DNA of 64,000 nt, taken from NCBI GenBank assembly GCA_963784575.1, contig CAWARU010000001.1, forward strand, positions 558,001 through 622,000. Reading direction: 5' to 3'. The notes under the pieces are model-generated. The model ran no database searches. It was not told where the DNA came from and saw only the letters and a program-made list of their open reading frames with translations. Shown piece after piece: positions 1 through 8,241 of this stretch. The position numbers were made by a program, and so were the translations under genes. Numbering within the stretch: position 1 is the stretch's first letter; every line of letters starts with the position of its first letter. Source of the stretch: CAWARU01 sp963784575 (GTDB lineage Bacteria; Pseudomonadota; Gammaproteobacteria; UBA6186; Azoamicaceae).

Positions 1-722
1 AACAAGACTTAGGAACAGAAAGCGATCTCGTGATCGTTGTGGGTGGTGATGGCAGCTTTCTAAATGCAGCACGTGCAGTAGTACCCCATCGGGTACCAAT
101 GCTTGGCATCAACAGAGGGCGTTTGGGATTTTTAGCAGACATTATGCCGGATGAATTGGAACTGGATTTAGGACAAATCCTCGAAGGCAACTATTTAGAA
201 GAAGAACGTGCTCTGTTAAAAGCTGTGATCAGAAAGGAAAATCAAGAAACTTTCGAGGGTACCGCATTAAATGACATTGTGATTTATCCAGGCAGCATCG
301 CACGCATGATTGAATTTGAGATCTTGATCAATGATCATTTTGTGTTGCGACAACGCTCAGATGGTCTCATTGCTTCAACGCCGACAGGATCAACTGCTTA
401 TGCCCTGTCTGGGGGCGGTCCCATCTTGTACCCTACTTTACAGGCCATTGTGATAGTGCCTATTTTGCCGCATACCTTGTCGAGCAGGCCGATTGTTGTT
501 CCAGATACTCATCGTATTGAGCTTCTTATCACTGAAAACAATGATGTTTTTCCAAAATTAAGCTGTGATGGTCAACAACATTTTGATCTGGCACCAGGGG
601 ATCGCATTATTTTAGAAAAAAATCCGCTGCAACTAATTTTGCTTCATCCGAAGCATTATGATTATTTCAGTGTGTTGCGGCAAAAATTAGGATGGAGTAC
701 CAGCCAGATTAAGGATAGTTAG
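1..722 (+). CDS. nadK: NAD kinase, 5' end cut by window edge
   Basis: Phosphorylates NAD to NADP in the cytosol. The reading frame is already open at base 3, so the N-terminus lies outside the window; the GTG at 30 is only an internal valine of the family motif. Visible family motifs are the GGDGS nucleotide-binding loop right at the start, the ALNDIV segment (the usual family form is NE; here ND), the diagnostic TPTGSTAYALSGGGPI block, and LSSRPIVVPD. About 240 residues are present against roughly 290 for the family, consistent with loss of only the first 50 or so. It is followed on the same strand by recN, a gene order common in gammaproteobacteria. Confidence 0.95.
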   Translation, partial: QDLGTESDLVIVVGGDGSFLNAARAVVPHRVPMLGINRGRLGFLADIMPDELELDLGQILEGNYLEEERALLKAVIRKENQETFEGTALNDIVIYPGSIARMIEFEILINDHFVLRQRSDGLIASTPTGSTAYALSGGGPILYPTLQAIVIVPILPHTLSSRPIVVPDTHRIELLITENNDVFPKLSCDGQQHFDLAPGDRIILEKNPLQLILLHPKHYDYFSVLRQKLGWSTSQIKDS

Positions 723-725
723 GAT

Positions 726-800
726 AAGGATCATATTTAAGCGATTTAAGCTCATTTAAGTTTTAAGCTCATTTTAAAATGTCATATTAAGGTCATATTT
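726..800 (+). repeat. Degenerate tandem repeat in nadK-recN spacer
   Basis: The spacer is built from near-copies of two short words, TTTAAGCTCATTT and AAGGTCATATTT. The last copy supplies the AAGG ribosome-binding site eight bases upstream of the recN ATG at 801. It belongs to the set of leader repeats found throughout this window. Confidence 0.6.
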
Positions 801-2572
801 ATGCTAAAACAATTGACAATACAAAATCTTGCTGTCGTAGAACATTTGGAACTCAATTTTGAAGGCGGCATGACCACACTTACCGGTGAAACAGGGGCTG
901 GAAAATCCATTCTCATCGATGCTCTGAGTTTGTGCCTGGGTGCACGTGCTGAATCAAGCCTCATTAGACCAGGTTCAGATCAGGCCTCAATTGCTGCAAT
1001 ATTTGATTTGCAAAATTTGCCCCTTGTTACAGAATGGTTGAATGAAAAAGAACTTAATGATGGATCGGAAAAAGCTTTCGCCGATGGCAATGATAGGAAT
1101 GATGGCAATGATAGGAGTGATGGGAATAATGGGAGTGGTGACAAGATACCAGCGGAAACTATTTTGCGCCGCACCATTGCGAGTGACGGCCGATCTCGTG
1201 CCTATATTAATGGCCACCCAGTGCCTCTCGCAGATCTCAGGGAATTAGGGGAATTTTTGATTCAATATCCATGGCCAGCATCAGCATCAAGCTCTCTTGA
1301 AACCTGAACATCAAAGAGAAATATTGGATCACTATGCCAATCATCAAGAGCTCATGGATACAGTTATTACTGCATATCAAAACCACGAAAAATTAAAAAA
1401 AGAACTGATTACACTGCAAAATCTTCAAGGGCAAGAAGACAAGCTTGCCCTGCTCCAATATCAAATTCGTGAATTTGAAGAATTGAATGTGAAGCAGAAT
1501 GAAATTGAAGAACTGCAAACAGAACACCGTAAACTGGCGCATGCCGAACAATGGCTCGATGCCTCTCAGCATGCCATTGCTGCCCTAAAGATCAGATGAT
1601 GCCGAAAATGGCAGTAGTGAAACCGCTGGTGATGCTTTTACGGCACTACATGCAGCGCTGTCGCAAGTAAATCTCATCAGTACTCAATTTCCAAAATTAC
1701 GAACTTGCACTGAACTCATCAACAATGCCTTGATACAGGTTGAGGAAGCAAGCGCAGAACTCCAGGAATTTCGAGAATCTGTGAATTTGGATCCCGAGCG
1801 CTTACGAGATATCGATGCGAGACTGAGTGCCATCCATGCCATGGCCAGAAAGCATAAAATAACAGCAGAACATATTTTGGAGCATTATCAAAAATTATGT
1901 ATTGAAGCAGAAAAAATTGAGCACGTTCAGCAAGCATTGTCTGTAATTCATCAGAAGATATCAGAGGCTAAGGGGCAATATCAAAAAGCTGCATTGCTAT
2001 TGCGTGCCAGCCGTAAAAAAGCTCTGAAACAACTTTCGAAATTAATTACGCAAAGCTTGCATACTCTAGAGATGTCACAAGGTCAGTTCGAAGTGAAGCT
2101 CGTTGAGCTAGAAACCATTAACAAATACGGCATGGACGAGATCGAATTCTTAGTCACCACCAATCCGGGGCACCCACTACAGCCGCTCCGAAAGATTGCA
2201 TCAGGCGGGGAATTGTCACGCATTAGCCTCGCAATTCAAGTGATTACCGCGCAGAAAATGACGACGCCGACATTGATTTTTGATGAAGTCGATGTGGGTG
2301 TAAGCGGAAAGACTGCTGAAATCGTAGGAAAGATGCTGCGGCAATTGGGAAGTCACACCCAAGTACTCTGCGTTACACATTTACCGCAGGTGGCAGCACA
2401 GGGACATCATCATTATAAAGTTGAAAAACAGCAAGGTAAAAATAGCACCACAACTAAAATATATGCGCTCGATGCATCGGGCAAAGTGGCAGAGATCGCA
2501 CGGTTATTGGGCGGTATTCATATTACCAAAAATACCCTGGCACATGCGGAGGAAATGCTTGCAGGAGTTTAA
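801..2572 (+). pseudogene. recN: DNA repair protein RecN, disrupted by two frameshifts
   Basis: RecN is an SMC-like ATPase acting in double-strand break repair. The full family sequence is present but lies in three frames. Fragment 1 (801 to about 1265) has the N-terminus and Walker A GETGAGKS. An extra T at about 1266 shifts the frame; skipping it restores the family motif IHGQHQHQALL. Fragment 2 (about 1267-1590) is coiled coil. A second shift at about 1591 (one extra base) leads into fragment 3 (1592-2572), which has the signature SGGELSRISLAIQ and Walker B TLIFDEVDVGVSG. Total length, about 590 codons, is slightly longer than the usual 550 because of an internal 18-nt repeat. Both shifts go in the same direction, so they do not cancel. 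Either the gene is dead or the assembly carries two indels; recovery would give a normal protein. Confidence 0.9.
1083..1136 (+). repeat. 18-nt x3 in-frame minisatellite inside recN
   Basis: Three consecutive 18-nt units encode DGNDRN, DGNDRS and DGNNGS. They lie in a linker between the Walker A lobe and the IHGQHQHQ motif, so they add length without touching the ATPase core. Unit length is a multiple of three, so copy-number change would keep the frame. Confidence 0.85.
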
Positions 2573-2651
2573 AGTTCTGCCAGAAAAAAGTTTGACAACT
2601 ACGTAAATAACATCGTATCCAACTTCAAGTATTAAGGCATAGGAGATGTGG

Positions 2652-2682
2652 ATTGCCAAAAGATGGGCGTTCGGGGGAAATG
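2652..2682 (+). repeat. Dispersed short repeat, copy 1 (downstream of recN)
   Basis: The core ATTGCCAAAAGA-t-GGGCGTTC followed by GGG is shared with copy 2 at 8197-8226, with one indel and a few mismatches. Both copies lie just behind the 3' end of a plus-strand gene. No gene or hairpin explains them. Confidence 0.45.
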
Positions 2683-2696
2683 CCAAAAGGGTTATC

Positions 2697-2726
2697 TTGA
2701 CGTGAGTTGGTACATTCTGTAATAAT
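2697..2726 (+). promoter_or_regulatory. Candidate sigma-70 promoter for the Sel1/coiled-coil gene
   Basis: TTGACG (2697-2702) and AATAAT (2721-2726) are separated by 18 bases and precede a well-formed ribosome-binding site (AGGAG) and ATG at 2783. The match is good for the -35 box and five of six for the -10 box, but in AT-rich DNA such matches occur by chance. Confidence 0.4.
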
Positions 2727-2782
2727 CCAAATAAATCACAAATATAGAATTTTTTTATAAAAATTTATTCAGGAGTATAACT

Positions 2783-5700
2783 ATGTCCACGCCTACTGAT
2801 GGTGATAAGCTTTCATTTTTTGCAACAATAGCACTTACCCAAGGCTCCTTACAATCCACAAGTACGCCGGCTGCAAAGCCATCTGTGCCAAGACAAAATG
2901 GATTGACCCCAAGCCAAGGCAGAGCCCCAGGTGCTGGTTCGAACCGAGGCAACGGAAGCAACGGAAGCCAAAAGCCAGTGCCAAAGGGCGCAGCTCCCCA
3001 ACAATTAGGGCTCACAAACGGAACAAGTCACAGCGCTCCGAGAACAATCACTACACCTTTATTACCATCACAAGTACCTGTAACGCCAGCACAGGTACCT
3101 GTAACACCTGCACAAGTTCAAGCTGCAGCAGCTACAGCTGCTCTTCAGAATTCCCACAAATCTACCTCAGACTCTGATACTGCCGCAAAATCTGCAACTG
3201 CAGTACTTCCAAAAGCAAGAAGTATGGAGTTAGACGCAAGTCCAACAGTTTTGGCTACGAAATTAGAGGAACCGAAAAAAGAGGATTCCGATTCCACCAA
3301 ACTCGCTCAAGCACTTTTAGGCTTGCCAAGTACCACAGGCAACTCAAAAAGAAAAACACCAAGTGAAGGATCTGCAGAGGATTTGGAAAAAAAGAAACAA
3401 CAAGAACCAACGAAAAAACTTCGTTGGACAACAGGGATCGTAAGAACCTCCTTTAACAGTGAAACGACTAAAGAAAAGGAAGGTAACTCGGATGTTAACC
3501 CAGGGCAAGAAAAGCCGGCACAAGAAAAACCTGCAGAAGAAGAACCCGCAATAGAAAAGTTAGCACAAGAAAAAGCCACAGAAGAAAAGCCCACAAAAGG
3601 GAAAAAAAGAAAGGGAGACGACTCATCCAAAAAAGGTAAAGGTAAAAAATCCAAAAGTGCAGACAAAGCGACTCCGAGCGATGCTGATTCGAGAAGTAAT
3701 GATAAAGATCTGAAAAAGAAAGAGTCAGACAAAGTGAATGTGAACGTCAAAGAGAAAGCGAAAGACAAGAAGAAAGCGAAAGAGAAAGATAAAGACAAAA
3801 AGAAAGTGAGAGACAAGGAGAAAGCGCAAGACAAAGACAAAGACAAAGATTCGAAGAATAATGATAAAACTGCAAAGAGTAAAGATAAAGCTACATTGAA
3901 AAAAGTTAAATCAGCACTTAGAAAAACGCCATTAAAACGCCGTTATAAATCTGTTTGCCTTGATTCCAAAGGACAAATAATTTTGAATGGCGACAGGAAG
4001 TTAAGCCCTTCTTATGGCATTTTCAATGAAAAAGATGTTGAAAAACTTAAACAACACACTGAAAAGAAAAAAACCGAATTTGAAAAGCTACAAAATCACG
4101 CTAACAAGGGTGAGCCAGCAGCACTTTATGATTTAGCAATTTGCTATAACTATGGATATCATGTGAAGCGAGACTATGACAAAACACTGGAATTATTGCA
4201 ACGAGCAGCAAAACTTGGTTTTGCTGCCGCACATTGGATGCTCGCCGACTACTGTATAAAATACTCTAAGCAAACCATGAAGCATCTACCTAAAGATCAG
4301 CAAACAAGAGAAGACCGTTTAAAGATGGCATTCGAACACTATCAAAAAGCTGCCGCGAAAGGTCTCGCGCTTGGTTTCGAAGGTATGGCTGACATGATCG
4401 ATAACATACAATTTGCAGATATTGATTTTCCAATTACGAGCATCCCAAGTCTTGTCGATGGCAATACATCTCTCAGCAGACAAGAAAATCACGAAGAAAT
4501 AATATTTCTATGGTACAGAAAAGCAGCCGATTTGGGCAGCGCTTTCTCCCAATATAATACTTACATTTGCTTAAAACTTGAAAAGGGCATACCTAAAGCT
4601 CTGCTCGAAGATAAAACAGAACGCCTAAGACTTGCGGCGGAATATTGTTCCATGGCTGCCAAACAGGATAATGGCCAAGTGAGTGAAAAAGCCCGAGAGG
4701 AATTAGCAGCAATACAGCATCTGAAATATAAAGCTCTGGGACAAAGCAAAAATCCTCTGTTGGATCCTACGCCGCTAAAGCGTGCAAGACTAGACCAAGA
4801 TGGGGAGGTGATAAGTGAATTGTCTGCTATAGAACACAGGCCAAATTCACCCGTTATCCAGAAATTGCACAAGGAAATAAAAGGGATCAAGGAAATCAGA
4901 GGAATCAAGGAAATGGAACCCTCTGCTCCTTTACGTTTGAGCCAAGACACCCTTAGCAATGCCGCTCACGACAAAACCGCTTTAATCACAAAAGAAGAGA
5001 GTCCAGCACTTTCAATGCCCGCAGATGAGATACCGACACTGCTCGACGATTTGATGAGACAGTACAGTGAAAATGAGAAAATCCTGGATGAATTGCAAAA
5101 GGAATTTGAAACGATAAGTAGGGATCTCGGAGCGGTACAAGAAAAATATTCTGAAATGGCAATATGGATGGAAAAGCGAAAGAAACTGCTCGAAAAAGCC
5201 GAAGCTAGATACATAGACCTTGAAAAGGAAGAGCTGAATTTAATGAAATCTCTGGGGTTAGATCCTGTAAAAACTCAAGAACCAGGTTCAGAAACAGCAC
5301 AATCTCAATATAGAAGGGATTTGTTATCGATCGGTATTGTTGAATTGCGAAGGACGACTAGCCAGCCTATTCCTGACTCGAGCTTTCTCGTGAAACCCCT
5401 GCGCTACAGCGAAGCTGCGCTGAAGGTAGTTGATCCAACCGAGCAAGACAAACTTTCTTGTGACAGATTAAAACGCAAAGTAGATGCACAACGCCTCGAA
5501 ATCCAAGGTGAGCATCAGACCTTATCTGAACTGAAAAAGAACCTTAAGGAACAAATTCTAAAGCTTGATCCTCAGGAGAACGCTCTAACTGATTTGAATA
5601 AGGAATTACTGAAACTCGAACATGAGATTTTCTGCCTTGAGAACAATATAGATAAATTGTATGCAAAAAAAGTAGCAAAAGAGAAGGAAACCGGGTCCCA

Positions 5701-5875
5701 AGCATACTTGCCAGGCTTCCAGACACTCTTTAGTTCCAGGAAGCGCCGTGTCAGTGACATCCTCAATGCGACTGAACAAGAGACAGCAACTGAGCGAGAA
5801 ACAGAAGTTGCACAGAAAGCGGCCAAAACCGAAGCAGACCAAAGTGCTTCGAATGCGTCAAAGAAAAAGAAATAA
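2783..5875 (+). CDS. Large Lys/Glu-rich protein with Sel1-like repeats and coiled coil
   Basis: The product has 1030 residues and no signal peptide. Residues 1-375 are low complexity: Pro/Ala/Gln-rich first, then strongly basic Lys/Asp/Glu runs with several lysine-rich patches resembling nuclear localisation signals. Around 445-540 there are Sel1/TPR-like units, for example ALYDLAICYNYGY and AFEHYQKAAAKG. Around 740-960 there is a long charged coiled coil, and the protein ends in KKKK. Start chosen at 2783 because AGGAG lies seven bases upstream. Sel1 repeats bind proteins and are common in host-directed proteins of intracellular bacteria; a role as a secreted effector is inference only. No catalytic domain was recognised. 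It stands alone, between recN and an XRE regulator. Confidence 0.8.
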   Translation: MSTPTDGDKLSFFATIALTQGSLQSTSTPAAKPSVPRQNGLTPSQGRAPGAGSNRGNGSNGSQKPVPKGAAPQQLGLTNGTSHSAPRTITTPLLPSQVPVTPAQVPVTPAQVQAAAATAALQNSHKSTSDSDTAAKSATAVLPKARSMELDASPTVLATKLEEPKKEDSDSTKLAQALLGLPSTTGNSKRKTPSEGSAEDLEKKKQQEPTKKLRWTTGIVRTSFNSETTKEKEGNSDVNPGQEKPAQEKPAEEEPAIEKLAQEKATEEKPTKGKKRKGDDSSKKGKGKKSKSADKATPSDADSRSNDKDLKKKESDKVNVNVKEKAKDKKKAKEKDKDKKKVRDKEKAQDKDKDKDSKNNDKTAKSKDKATLKKVKSALRKTPLKRRYKSVCLDSKGQIILNGDRKLSPSYGIFNEKDVEKLKQHTEKKKTEFEKLQNHANKGEPAALYDLAICYNYGYHVKRDYDKTLELLQRAAKLGFAAAHWMLADYCIKYSKQTMKHLPKDQQTREDRLKMAFEHYQKAAAKGLALGFEGMADMIDNIQFADIDFPITSIPSLVDGNTSLSRQENHEEIIFLWYRKAADLGSAFSQYNTYICLKLEKGIPKALLEDKTERLRLAAEYCSMAAKQDNGQVSEKAREELAAIQHLKYKALGQSKNPLLDPTPLKRARLDQDGEVISELSAIEHRPNSPVIQKLHKEIKGIKEIRGIKEMEPSAPLRLSQDTLSNAAHDKTALITKEESPALSMPADEIPTLLDDLMRQYSENEKILDELQKEFETISRDLGAVQEKYSEMAIWMEKRKKLLEKAEARYIDLEKEELNLMKSLGLDPVKTQEPGSETAQSQYRRDLLSIGIVELRRTTSQPIPDSSFLVKPLRYSEAALKVVDPTEQDKLSCDRLKRKVDAQRLEIQGEHQTLSELKKNLKEQILKLDPQENALTDLNKELLKLEHEIFCLENNIDKLYAKKVAKEKETGSQAYLPGFQTLFSSRKRRVSDILNATEQETATERETEVAQKAAKTEADQSASNASKKKK

Positions 5876-5927
5876 ATTGAGCAGGGTCGGTTTTCAAACT
5901 AACTTGATTTCACTTATTTTACCTCCT

Positions 5928-5952
5928 TATGTCAGATATTGACTCTGACATA
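5928..5952. promoter_or_regulatory. Perfect 9-bp dyad upstream of XRE gene (operator or terminator)
   Basis: TATGTCAGA and TCTGACATA form a perfect 9-bp inverted repeat around a 7-base centre. It lies 53 nt behind the stop of the preceding gene and 56 nt before the XRE start codon. No T-run follows it on the plus strand, which argues against a simple terminator. A palindrome just upstream of an XRE repressor gene is typical of an autoregulatory operator; that is inference. Confidence 0.5.
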
Positions 5953-6007
5953 CTTTACATTTAATATTATTTGCTTTATATTTACTTATTTTTGTGGGTA
6001 TATTTAC

Positions 6008-6466
6008 ATGGCACAATTGGTAAGGTTTATCAAACACAAATTGGAACAAGAAGGTCTTTCAGCTTATGCCTTGGAAAAAAGAGCAGGACTAAAACCCAGT
6101 GCCGTAAACAATATCATATATGGGAAATCGAAAAATCCGAGTATCAGCGTTCTCAAAGCAATTTCGAAAGCCTTAAACTGTACTGTTGCAGATTTAATAG
6201 GTGAAGAAACCTATCCGCCGCAGGCAAACCAAATTGCGACTACTTCTATTTCTATTCCACAGGACACTTTTCAAAACCACGAGCTCTATACTAATTGCTT
6301 ATTGACTTTTTGTTCTGCTCTTAAAAAAAGAAAACTTTGGCTAAGTAAAGAACTCATCCTGAATTGTGTTGATGAAATATATTTATTCTCGACTAAGAAG
6401 GGATTGAAAAATATAGTTGATCACCATTTTGTTGATTGGATGATTGAAAAGAACTGTAAAATCTAG
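6008..6466 (+). CDS. XRE-family transcriptional regulator
   Basis: The product has 152 residues when started at the ATG at 6008. The open frame begins at 5939 but the extra 23 residues are hydrophobic and unlike the family. Residues 3-62 form a helix-turn-helix of the lambda-Cro/XRE type: YALEKRAGLKPSAVNNIIYG is the recognition unit, then the typical ISVLKAISKALNCTVADLIG ending. The C-terminal 85 residues are a helical domain without recognised function. The next gene follows after 29 nt on the same strand, so the two are probably cotranscribed. A perfect dyad lies 56 nt upstream of the start and could be its own operator. Confidence 0.85.
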   Translation: MAQLVRFIKHKLEQEGLSAYALEKRAGLKPSAVNNIIYGKSKNPSISVLKAISKALNCTVADLIGEETYPPQANQIATTSISIPQDTFQNHELYTNCLLTFCSALKKRKLWLSKELILNCVDEIYLFSTKKGLKNIVDHHFVDWMIEKNCKI

Positions 6467-6495
6467 GACCTCTTGACAATTGTGCATAAGGAAAC

Positions 6496-8187
6496 ATGCA
6501 TCTGACAAAGCAACTCCATAAATTGTATACTAAAATCAAGCATAGATTTCTTGCCACAGAAGGATTTGTATTATTTGCCGCCAGCATCATAATAGTCGTC
6601 GCTTTAATTTCTTCCATTTTGGGCTATACAATTTTTCGATCTTATCATGCATCAATACAAAAAGAGCTTCGCCTTGCCTCCATCGGTATAAACAACATTT
6701 TAGATGAAATTTTTACAGAATCTAATCGCTTAATGGTCTATATAGAAAAGCAAATTGTCCATTCAGGCGGCAGGGATTTAAAAACCATTGAGGAATTGCT
6801 CATGGATACCTCAGGGCAAGAATATAAAGCAAAAGCACTGATTTATTGGAAAACAGTATTTGATTGGGTAAGTCCCAATTACTTCCAACTAGTTACCAGC
6901 TTGAATGGCGTTATGAATACACCTTCAGACGTCTCGCACCGCTCCTACTGTAGAAAAACTCGTTACAATCCTTGGTCGATTCAGTTTTCTAAACCTGATA
7001 TTGGGGTTTCAAGTGGCGTTTGGGTCATTCCAGCGGGAACAGGGATTACAAATGGCCGCGGCGACTTCCTGGGCATTATTAGTATGGGTTTCAATATAGC
7101 TAAGTTATCATCAATTTTATCGGAAAGACTTGCAGGAGAAAAAGTCAGTTTCCTCGTTTTAGATGATGAATTAAATATCGTTTTGCAATCACCAGACAAT
7201 TTAGTTTTACAATCCAAAACGAATGATCTCAAGCAAGCAATCAAGAAAATTTCTGGCACAATCACAAAAGATGAAGCTATCTTAGCTACACCACTCATTC
7301 ATAATAATATTTTATATAACTTTTATAAAAAAATGGATGGTTATCCATTTGTTATATTGACTGGTATACAAAATAATCATTATCGCCACGGTTTATACAC
7401 CACTGTACTGCCGCCAATCATTGAACTCATCGGCTTAGGCACATTTTCTTTGATTTTACTCTACATTTCTCGAAGCAGAATTTTGAAAATGAATCAAAAT
7501 TCTGACAAGGCAATGAAAGAATTTATTGCGAAGGTCAATCAAAAACTCCATTTACAATTGGATGTTATTCTACAATACAGTTTATCATTGATTCGATATC
7601 ACAAAGGTGAAATAAAAGTTGGCATCAACCCAGAAAGACAACTTGAATTTATCACTCATATCAATAATGCCGCATTAAACATTAAGAACTTATCTAACTA
7701 CAACCTCGATTTAACTCCAGTAGACATCCACTCGGCAATAAAAGATACTGTCTATATCCATACCAGATTGGCATATCAAAAAGACATTACCATTAAAACT
7801 GATCTCGAATCCAAATCTCCTTATATTGAAGCAGATGATTTTTGCATCAGACAAATCTTAATGTCCTTGCTTTCCTCTTCGATTGAATACACACCTACCG
7901 GCGGAACCATTTGGATCTCCACCAGTTCAATGCTGGTTGGAGACCAAAATAAAATCACAATCACCATCCTCGATAATGGCTTTGGGTTAAATGAAGAAGA
8001 TCGATTGAGAATTCGAAGTAAATTTAATACTCAAAACCTTGGGGATTATCAAATTGCAACCGATCTTGATATGGCAGATATCCAAAAATTGGTTCATCAA
8101 CATCAGGGGGTTTGTGAAACCCGATATATTGAAGGTAAAGGAAGAGCGGTAAAAATACATTTTCACTGCGCAGTAAATTCACTGTAA
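6496..8187 (+). CDS. Membrane sensor histidine-kinase homologue with degenerate catalytic motifs
   Basis: The product has 563 residues. Order: transmembrane segment (about 24-47), an extracytoplasmic region of about 250 residues in the position and size of a PDC/Cache sensor, a second transmembrane segment (about 299-323), then kinase-like domains. The H-box position reads NQKLHLQL where active kinases have SHELRTPL, so Gln349 sits where the phospho-accepting His belongs. The N-box reads LLSSSIEYT, with Ser461 in place of the ATP/Mg-binding Asn. DNGFG (493-497) of the G1 box is kept, but no GTGLGL box is visible. It is therefore likely a pseudokinase that senses and signals without standard phosphotransfer, possibly to the XRE protein encoded just upstream. 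No response regulator is nearby. Confidence 0.8.
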   Translation: MHLTKQLHKLYTKIKHRFLATEGFVLFAASIIIVVALISSILGYTIFRSYHASIQKELRLASIGINNILDEIFTESNRLMVYIEKQIVHSGGRDLKTIEELLMDTSGQEYKAKALIYWKTVFDWVSPNYFQLVTSLNGVMNTPSDVSHRSYCRKTRYNPWSIQFSKPDIGVSSGVWVIPAGTGITNGRGDFLGIISMGFNIAKLSSILSERLAGEKVSFLVLDDELNIVLQSPDNLVLQSKTNDLKQAIKKISGTITKDEAILATPLIHNNILYNFYKKMDGYPFVILTGIQNNHYRHGLYTTVLPPIIELIGLGTFSLILLYISRSRILKMNQNSDKAMKEFIAKVNQKLHLQLDVILQYSLSLIRYHKGEIKVGINPERQLEFITHINNAALNIKNLSNYNLDLTPVDIHSAIKDTVYIHTRLAYQKDITIKTDLESKSPYIEADDFCIRQILMSLLSSSIEYTPTGGTIWISTSSMLVGDQNKITITILDNGFGLNEEDRLRIRSKFNTQNLGDYQIATDLDMADIQKLVHQHQGVCETRYIEGKGRAVKIHFHCAVNSL

Positions 8188-8196
8188 CCGTATTTC

Positions 8197-8226
8197 ATTG
8201 CCAAAAGAGGGCGTTCAAGGGCAGTG
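8197..8226 (+). repeat. Dispersed short repeat, copy 2
   Basis: Near-copy of 2652-2682 (shared ATTGCCAAAAGA and GGGCGTTC). It sits in the 54-nt gap between two convergent genes. Confidence 0.4.
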
Positions 8227-8241
8227 CGTAAACGGTTGCCA

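Noticed and set aside
1042..1248. Open frames overlapping recN around the minisatellite
   Set aside because: They only reflect the 18-nt repeat in other frames; the RecN frame carries the conserved motifs.
801..1600. Programmed frameshifting in recN
   Set aside because: No slippery heptamer or stimulatory structure at 1266 or 1591, and RecN is not known to use it.
3307..3846. 179-codon open frame antisense to the Lys-rich gene
   Set aside because: Ser/Phe/Leu-only composition is the mirror of the AAA/GAA-rich sense strand; no ribosome-binding site.
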